This document shows, piece after piece, positions 61,501-64,000 of a stretch of DNA of 64,000 bases. Position 1 is the stretch's first letter. Each line of letters begins with the position of its first letter. Source of the stretch: Trematomus loennbergii (taxonomy: Eukaryota > Chordata > Actinopteri > Perciformes > Nototheniidae); the NCBI GenBank assembly GCA_012861695.1, contig JAAOOA010000033.1:14044434-14108433 (forward strand), in the 5' to 3' direction. The notes below the pieces were generated by a model. The model was given only the letters and a program-made list of their open reading frames with translations. It had not been told where the DNA came from and made no database searches. Position numbers and translations under genes: made by a program.

Positions 61501-61756
61501 TAGTTCTTAAGTTCCCTTTACAGTTTGAAGTCAGGTGAAGATAGTCAGGAGGGGAAAAAAGAGTTAACAAGGGACAAGAAACAGAAACGATAGGGAGTCA
61601 AAATGGAAAAATAACATGTGAAAGGAACACATCAGAGTAAGCTCACTGGTGTTGTGGTCGACATAGTACGGTCCGACGGCGGGGTCGTACGCCTCCTCCC
61701 ATCCCACCGGCAGCTCATCGCCAATACAGTCAGCAAACGTCAGAGGCTTCGTATGC
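24814..61756 (-). CDS. WWC1: WWC1 / KIBRA, WW and C2 domain scaffold (21 exons; exon 1 with start codon off the right edge)
   Basis: Cytoplasmic scaffold of the Hippo pathway that binds LATS1/2, AMOT and PTPN14 through its WW domains, NF2 through its middle, and aPKC near its C-terminus. Exons give about 1,104 codons before the stop; with a human-sized exon 1 the protein would be about 1,145 residues (human 1,113). In order: last residues after WW1 ([10 protein letters not shown]), WW2 ([20 protein letters not shown]), coiled coils ([18 protein letters not shown] and later segments), Ser-rich region ([16 protein letters not shown]), C2 domain (SYDERLALG to ISLADV), acidic stretch, aPKC-binding segment ([20 protein letters not shown]), C-terminal coiled coil and terminal PDZ-ligand ADDV. 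Splice phases join throughout. Exons 9 and 11 (human-style numbering, first visible exon = 2) show apparent 1-bp losses. WWC2/WWC3 are less likely because of synteny with RARS1 and the ADDV end. Confidence 0.95.
25925..26043 (-). CDS. WWC1: WWC1 exon 21
   Basis: Codes [20 protein letters not shown] then [20 protein letters not shown]. Human has [20 protein letters not shown]. Donor GTGGGA. Confidence 0.95.
26654..27198. mobile_element. hAT MITE with 8-bp target-site duplication
   Basis: Ends CAGAGATGG (left) and CCACCTCTG (right) are inverted. They are flanked by an exact 8-bp duplication CCCATAGC (26646-26653 and 27199-27206), diagnostic of hAT. Interior is rich in ACTCAAGTA / AAGTACTT words. 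Length 545 bp, no coding. Its right end is 47 bp from WWC1 exon 20, inside the intron. Confidence 0.85.
27246..27476 (-). CDS. WWC1: WWC1 exon 20 (C-terminal coiled coil)
   Basis: Codes [40 protein letters not shown] and [15 protein letters not shown]. Human has [21 protein letters not shown] and EDERFRLLLRMLEKR. Much more GC-rich than its surroundings. Confidence 0.95.
28010..28070 (+). repeat. LINE 3' tail
   Basis: GTATGTCATTATGGTCATGC then CAATAAAGCTATTTGAATTT, typical of fish LINE ends. In the WWC1 intron between exons 20 and 19. Confidence 0.45.
29320..29412 (-). CDS. WWC1: WWC1 exon 19
   Basis: Codes [20 protein letters not shown] then [11 protein letters not shown], matching human [20 protein letters not shown]. 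Thirty-one codons, donor GTAAAA. Confidence 0.95.
29529..29693 (-). CDS. WWC1: WWC1 exon 18 (aPKC-binding segment)
   Basis: Codes [40 protein letters not shown] and [15 protein letters not shown]. Human [24 protein letters not shown] is nearly identical. It contains the serines phosphorylated by aPKC in human KIBRA. Confidence 0.96.
30292..30466 (-). CDS. WWC1: WWC1 exon 17 (acidic region)
   Basis: Codes [40 protein letters not shown] and [18 protein letters not shown]. Counterpart of the human Glu-rich stretch; only composition and a trailing EK are shared. Phase is consistent with both neighbours. Confidence 0.88.
30893..30932 (+). repeat. (TG)n-rich microsatellite
   Basis: Interrupted TGTGTGAG / TGTG repeat in the WWC1 intron between exons 17 and 16. 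Confidence 0.8.
31026..31601. mobile_element. hAT-type MITE with ~100 bp inverted repeats
   Basis: Both ends read GGTACCACTTTACAAT(A/T)AGA then CTACCCTTATAAAGG in inverted orientation, with similarity continuing about 100 bp. Exact 8-bp duplication CAAAATTC at 31018-31025 and 31602-31609. Length 576 bp, no coding. An inner copy of the end motif (CACTTTACAATAAGGCTCCC, from 31256) suggests a nested or rearranged relative. Confidence 0.88.
32196..32245 (-). CDS. WWC1: WWC1 exon 16 (short)
   Basis: Codes [16 protein letters not shown] plus TG, completed to Trp by exon 17. Identified by phase continuity and the acceptor GTTTCAG / donor GTGAGT pair; the region is poorly conserved, so the family match is weak. 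Confidence 0.75.
33170..33310 (-). CDS. WWC1: WWC1 exon 15 (end of C2 domain)
   Basis: Codes [20 protein letters not shown] then [20 protein letters not shown]. Human has [29 protein letters not shown]. Forty-seven codons, phase 0. The acceptor lies beside a C-rich run (33311-33326). Confidence 0.94.
34010..34199 (-). CDS. WWC1: WWC1 exon 14 (C2 domain)
   Basis: Codes [40 protein letters not shown] and [15 protein letters not shown]. Human has LPCSESTTCLFRTR and ALHQKTLRVDVCTTDRSHLEECL. One residue shorter than human in the central loop. Confidence 0.95.
34469..34745. repeat. Long imperfect hairpin (foldback)
   Basis: Left arm 34469-34572 and right arm 34656-34745 are reverse complements (TGCTTATTGATACAAGCTTT ... 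GCAGCTCATTTGAT), about 95% matched except for an extra 12 bp in the left arm; spacer is 83 bp. Lies in the WWC1 intron between exons 14 and 13. Could be a foldback transposon or a local inverted duplication; no clear target-site duplication seen. Confidence 0.8.
34834..34886 (+). repeat. Fish SINE/LINE 3' tail
   Basis: TTGTAAGTCGCTTTGGATAA then AAGCCTCAGATAAACGAAAT and (AATGT)n, the widespread fish tail normally seen as GTAAGTCGCTTTGGATAAAA. It ends 19 bp from WWC1 exon 13. The body of the element was not delimited. Confidence 0.65.
34905..35075 (-). CDS. WWC1: WWC1 exon 13 (first half of C2 domain)
   Basis: Codes [40 protein letters not shown] and CLPADQKI. Human has ATRIQIALKYDEKNKQFAIL. 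Beta strands 1-3 of the C2 fold. The donor GTACGT follows AAAAT. Confidence 0.94.
35712..35829 (-). CDS. WWC1: WWC1 exon 12
   Basis: Codes [20 protein letters not shown] then [19 protein letters not shown]. The human match [20 protein letters not shown] is striking. Sits just before the C2 domain. Confidence 0.95.
35830..39386. other. WWC1 intron 11
   Basis: About 3.6 kb. Contains LINE-type tails at 36680-36722 (AATAAAGCTTTGAATC repeats) and 37505-37535 (CCCCTAGGGATAAATAAA), a (CA)n at 37652-37671 and the Kolobok-like element at 38223-38713. No exon seen. Confidence 0.55.
38223..38713. mobile_element. Kolobok-like MITE, TTAA target site
   Basis: Ends AGGGGACCTATCATGC (left) and, inverted, AGTGGACCTATCATGC (right), flanked by TTAA at 38219-38222 and 38714-38717. 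Length 491 bp. TTAA plus an AG-start fits Kolobok, although piggyBac also uses TTAA. A 121-codon open frame inside is not a recognisable protein. Confidence 0.7.
39387..40025 (-). CDS. WWC1: WWC1 exon 11 (large Ser-rich exon; two apparent 1-bp losses)
   Basis: Opens [40 protein letters not shown] and LLQEGG. One frame over it continues [20 protein letters not shown], and in the third frame [20 protein letters not shown] and [17 protein letters not shown]. Human runs through the same motifs (CITTIHEDEV, LQALRSLSGTPKSM, SPPCSPLM) in one frame. Length 639 nt; flanking phases need 641. The first loss is in one of two C6 runs (39823-39836), the second near 39733-39745. The Ser-Pro sites correspond to mitotic-kinase targets in human KIBRA. 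Confidence 0.9.
41150..41216 (+). repeat. L2-like LINE 3' tail
   Basis: CTGTACAGCACTTTGGTATG ... AAAGTGCTTTACAAATAAAG then (TGTAT)n, a common fish LINE 3' end. Confidence 0.5.
42287..42410. repeat. AATTCTGA minisatellite-like block
   Basis: Several copies of the palindromic word CAGAATTCTGA separated by runs of A or T and CTCAGA. A familiar low-complexity repeat in fish, not a CRISPR array: spacing and spacers are irregular and low-complexity. Confidence 0.6.
42574..42663 (-). CDS. WWC1: WWC1 exon 10 (coiled coil)
   Basis: Codes [20 protein letters not shown] then [11 protein letters not shown], matching human LKLNSKRNQLVRELEEATRQ. Twenty-nine codons, donor GTTAGT. Confidence 0.93.
43063..43117 (+). 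repeat. (TG/CG)n microsatellite
   Basis: GTGTGTGTGCGTGCGTGCGT type repeat with several GCGT units, in WWC1 intron 9. Confidence 0.85.
43816..43875 (+). repeat. (TG)n microsatellite
   Basis: Interrupted TG/CG dinucleotide tract of about 60 bp in WWC1 intron 9. Confidence 0.85.
44006..44019 (+). repeat. G14 homopolymer
   Basis: Fourteen consecutive G followed by a short (GA)n, at the left margin of the polypurine tract. Confidence 0.9.
44084..44938 (+). repeat. Long polypurine (GA-rich) tract
   Basis: About 855 bp in which the plus strand is mostly A and G (AGGAGAGGAAACAAGGAGA-like words), with recurring GACAAGGAGAGGA. It lies in WWC1 intron 9, so the transcript carries the pyrimidine strand. 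Long open frames on both strands here are composition artefacts. Confidence 0.85.
45165..45240 (+). repeat. Dispersed repeat starting GGGCTGTAC
   Basis: Same family as 2382-2470: GGGCTGTAC ... TGACTGATATTGTAATTGCA. Boundaries uncertain. Confidence 0.35.
45620..45702 (+). repeat. L2-like LINE 3' tail
   Basis: CAAGCACTTTGAATTGCCTT ... AAAGGTGCTATATAAATAAA then (GCCTT)n. Ends about 75 bp from WWC1 exon 9. Confidence 0.6.
45778..46022 (-). CDS. WWC1: WWC1 exon 9 (coiled coil; apparent 1-bp loss)
   Basis: Starts [10 protein letters not shown], then shifts frame at AA/CTGG (plus-strand TT 45993-45994) and continues [40 protein letters not shown] and [20 protein letters not shown]. Length 245 nt where phases need 246. 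Human has [14 protein letters not shown] across the break. The donor is GT followed directly by a G13 run. Confidence 0.9.
46188..46250 (+). repeat. L2-like LINE 3' tail
   Basis: AAAGACACTTTATAAATCAA then (ATT)n; a diverged copy of the same type as 45620-45702. Confidence 0.45.
46835..46905 (-). CDS. WWC1: WWC1 exon 8
   Basis: Codes [20 protein letters not shown] then AKR plus two bases, matching human NNQLAEKVRLRLRYEEAKRR. Acceptor GTGTAG. Confidence 0.93.
47806..47952 (-). CDS. WWC1: WWC1 exon 7
   Basis: Codes [20 protein letters not shown] then [10 protein letters not shown], ending [12 protein letters not shown]. Human has LAMLKDGF, then a Ser-rich segment and VSSQTDIS. Forty-nine codons, phase 0 to 0. 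Confidence 0.92.
48126..48190 (+). repeat. Dispersed repeat starting GGGCTGCAC
   Basis: GGGCTGCACACGATGG ... TGATATTGCAATTGCGATAT, a third copy of the 2382-2470 family, in WWC1 intron 6. Confidence 0.4.
49497..49528 (+). repeat. (CA)16 microsatellite
   Basis: Uninterrupted CA dinucleotide repeat, 32 bp. Confidence 0.95.
50960..51020 (+). repeat. LINE 3' tail with (ATCT)n
   Basis: CCATCTATCTATCTGAATTT then CCCCAAGGGGATAAATAAAG, the common fish tail around a CCCC(A)GGGG palindrome. Confidence 0.55.
51770..51965 (+). repeat. LINE 3' region
   Basis: TTCCATTGCCATATCTACGC ... TGTGCACATGACAATAAAGC then TTTGAAT. The same words restart at 63978-64000 and occur inverted at 16030-16085. Confidence 0.55.
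52752..52881 (-). CDS. WWC1: WWC1 exon 6
   Basis: Codes [20 protein letters not shown] then [20 protein letters not shown] and LMQ. Human has EAQAVLRETKAIKKAITCGEKEKQDL. The acceptor AG is preceded by an 18-base C run on the coding strand (plus G18, 52884-52901). Confidence 0.94.
54370..54458 (+). repeat. LINE 3' tail with (ATTCTG)n
   Basis: GCACCAAAGAAAACTCCTTG, then AATAAACCTGATTCTGAT. Same family as 19385-19475 and 58252-58329. Confidence 0.6.
54678..54701 (+). repeat. (AG)n microsatellite
   Basis: Twelve AG units in a purine-rich neighbourhood. Confidence 0.9.
57794..57873 (-). CDS. WWC1: WWC1 exon 5 (coiled coil)
   Basis: Codes [20 protein letters not shown] then GFETLK, as in human VNKLKREMVHLQHELQFKERG. 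Twenty-six codons plus two bases, donor GTAAGT. Confidence 0.94.
58252..58329 (+). repeat. LINE 3' tail with (ATTCTG)n
   Basis: ACACCAAGGCACATTCCTCG ... GCAATAAATCTG then (ATTCTG)n. In WWC1 intron 4. Confidence 0.6.
59128..59204 (-). CDS. WWC1: WWC1 exon 4
   Basis: Codes [20 protein letters not shown] then TAKSR, matching human [19 protein letters not shown]. Acceptor CTGCAG, donor GTAAGA; 25 codons plus two bases. Confidence 0.93.
59648..60636. mobile_element. Harbinger-like non-autonomous transposon, TAA target site
   Basis: Ends GGCCCAGGCTCCACGGGAAC (left) and, inverted, GGCCTAGGCTCCACGGGAAC (right) differ at one base in about 21. TAA flanks both sides (59645-59647 and 60637-60639), matching the TWA target of Harbinger. 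Length 989 bp, no convincing coding frame. In WWC1 intron 3, with a CpG-rich right half. Confidence 0.7.
60792..60995 (-). CDS. WWC1: WWC1 exon 3 (end of WW2, first coiled coil)
   Basis: Codes [40 protein letters not shown] and [20 protein letters not shown]. The second WW2 Trp is replaced by Leu (TQLEDP), as in human KIBRA (TQIEDP). The heptad-rich remainder begins the coiled coil. Donor GTGAGT. Confidence 0.95.
61647..61756 (-). CDS. WWC1: WWC1 exon 2 (after WW1; WW2 domain)
   Basis: Codes [20 protein letters not shown] then [18 protein letters not shown]2 keeps its first Trp (GWEE) and the YY pair. Thirty-six codons plus one base each side. The leading base completes a codon from exon 1, which lies beyond 64000. 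Confidence 0.95.
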
Positions 61757-62114
61757 CTGGAGAAAAAACAATCAGAAGAAAGATTCAGAAACAGAATCCC
61801 CCTCACTGTGATCAACAAACATCAGAACAGAGTTCAAATGTAAAATCACAATATGCAGCCACATAGGCATCACATTGTATGCATACAGGAAAACATGTCA
61901 AATAATATATAGTATTATTCTAGAACATAGAACAGAACATGACAAAATGCATTTGTTTTTCTACAGGATTGTTTGATCTTTTTATAATATGTGTGCTTTG
62001 GTTAATATACTGTGTTAAAACAAAGAAGTGGAATAGTTTCTGGGAATTATTGTTGAAAAACTAAAACATGGATTCATCCTGGCTTAATAAAAGCAGTTTC
62101 AGGAGGAGGTATAG

Positions 62115-62327
<213 letters not shown>

Positions 62328-62392
62328 AGGGGGTGGGTAGTCTGGAGTTTCACTGAAGTCCTCTATTCACCTCAGAGGGGGAGAAGGAGAAA

Positions 62393-62411
62393 GGGGGGGG
62401 GGGGGGGGGGG
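62393..62411 (+). repeat. G19 homopolymer
   Basis: Nineteen consecutive G after AAGG-rich sequence; its exact length is doubtful in most assemblies. Confidence 0.85.
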
Positions 62412-64000
62412 TTTCTGTAGCTGGTCACAATAGGAGGAAACGGGCCTGTGGCATTCCACAAGCAGCGCTGACGCATCGCCTGGAGGTTTCTGGGGCAACC
62501 CTCGGCCTTACAGCGGCCTTACCCAGAGTGCACTGCAGCTGGGATGATCAATTCAACCCCTCTTACACGCTTCCACATAACTGAGGCTGAGAGCCAGAGA
62601 GTGTAATCCCACCTGTTGTTGCTCAATCTATACTGCAACAAGTGACAATCGCCATGTATTGATGGGAATAGATTACAACTTAGTCTCTCGAGTATGACCT
62701 TCCTTACTTTCTAAAGTTTAACCAAAAACTTTGTTAAAATGTTTTTATTTCTACTGGTACTATTATTCATCAGGGCTGATATAATCAAGATTAAATCCTT
62801 GAGATAGTGTTTAAAGGAAAAATCAAATATAGATCGAGAAGAAGCAGAGTCCTTCATGTGTTTACAGAGGTCAATGCTCCATCAACAGGGGAAAAGAAAA
62901 AAGATGTGAAAACTAAACTCTTAAAACAAGGATAAAGTTGCCCACTAAACGTCGAGGCGTATTTCGGGTGCAAAACATTATATTTTGGTATTCTAGCAGG
63001 TTGCATGCTTGCTCTAAAAAGCATTTGAAGAGCCTTTCTTACAGGTGGTTGTAGGCTGGATGATATACAACAGTCTCATCAATTTGAAACAATAAATATC
63101 CTTAATGTCAAGTGTAAATCAGCAACAAATTCACTTTATAGATGTTAAGGATGCACCATTCCAGGTAACACACACAAAAACAACACGTATTGTACATCAA
63201 ATCTGCACCTTTTGCACAATAACTTTGACCTGCACACATAACAACCCGGACTCAGATATGTATATTCATTTAATTCAATTCTTTATTTACCTGTATATAG
63301 TTTTAATTGTATCTTTAGTTGTATTCATCTTGTGTGAACCTGTACTGTACTGTTGCTCTGCTTAAACTCCTGAATGTCCCCACAGGGTCCATAAGGTCCA
63401 CCTTACCTTATCTTATGTCCCTAAGTTGTGTCCAACATGTTTCTGTAATATCACATAAACAAACCACATTGATTTCATGACGAGAGAGGAGAAAGCTCTT
63501 CTGTCTGGCTTTTCTCCTCTGCTGCCTCTTGTGTTTCGTGACAGCAGATACAAACAAACCCCGAGCAGAAATTGAACTGGGTCCTTTTTCAGCTGATGAA
63601 TAATGGAAGGAGCCCGGAGAAGACCCCCTCAGCTCCGCTCTAAATTTAGCTCAGGAAGACAGGGAGGCTTCTGCCAACCGCTGATCCCCCCCCCAAAAAA
63701 AAGCCGGCTGGTTGGCTGGCTGGCTCTCCACATCCCATTCTTTAATTCCTCTCTCCTCTCACCCGCTGAATCCTGTCATCTAATGGCGAGCCGAGGTGAG
63801 TCGCTGACCTAAACTCAGCACTGCTCTCTGAGGAGAGGAGGACCAGCCTCCATTTCCCTGTCAGTCACTCAACAGAAACTAGTAGTCCTTTAACATGCTT
63901 CACTGCTTCAGTGGTTAAAGTGTGGGAGAAATATGGACAAACACTTCTATCTGAAGTAGGCCTGTGACCCAAGTGTTTCATTGCCATATCTACACTGTTG

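Noticed and set aside
24814..61756. WWC2 or WWC3 instead of WWC1
   Set aside because: Neighbouring RARS1, the ADDV terminus and the close match of the aPKC-binding and [15 protein letters not shown] segments favour WWC1.

Overview
This is a eukaryotic nuclear window, almost certainly from a ray-finned (teleost) fish. The evidence is AT-rich DNA with many short exons bounded by GT..AG introns, long (TG)n tracts, small non-autonomous DNA transposons with clear target-site duplications, and many fish-type LINE/SINE 3' tails. The species cannot be named from the sequence alone.

Two genes are present, both on the minus strand and head to tail. The right two thirds (24.8-61.8 kb) holds WWC1 (KIBRA), a Hippo-pathway scaffold. 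Twenty-one exons can be placed, from the end of WW domain 1 to the stop codon. The exon with the start codon and most of WW1 lies beyond the right edge. The left part (6.5-18.9 kb) holds RARS1, cytosolic arginyl-tRNA synthetase. Exon 1 (start codon) to exon 12 are present, and the C-terminal tRNA-binding exons lie beyond the left edge. Human chromosome 5q has the same pair in the same order and orientation, which supports both calls. RARS1 charges tRNA-Arg and joins the multi-synthetase complex through its N-terminal helices; WWC1 organises LATS, NF2, AMOT and aPKC at the cell cortex. No functional link between them is implied beyond conserved synteny.

Layout: 1-6.5 kb, RARS1 intron with a Harbinger-type element carrying a MADF-like exon; 6.5-18.9 kb, RARS1 exons 12 to 1; 18.9-19.1 kb, RARS1 5' UTR/promoter with an ETS-type site; 19.1-24.8 kb, intergenic DNA plus the presumed WWC1 3' UTR; 24.8-61.8 kb, WWC1; 61.8-64 kb, WWC1 first intron with a ~210 bp (TG)n tract. 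Introns hold at least five well-bounded transposons (hAT, Harbinger-like, Kolobok-like), a long hairpin, a ~0.85 kb polypurine tract and a dozen LINE/SINE 3' tails, nearly all on the plus strand, antisense to the genes.

The most important caution for re-use is that the coding exons show seven apparent single-base losses (four in RARS1, three in WWC1) and no gains. Splice phases on both sides stay consistent with a normal gene, so residual indel errors in a draft assembly are more likely than pseudogenes. I found no new molecular system. The most interesting items are the MADF-bearing Harbinger element, the paired duplication beside RARS1 exon 1, the homopolymers abutting WWC1 splice sites, and the long hairpin.
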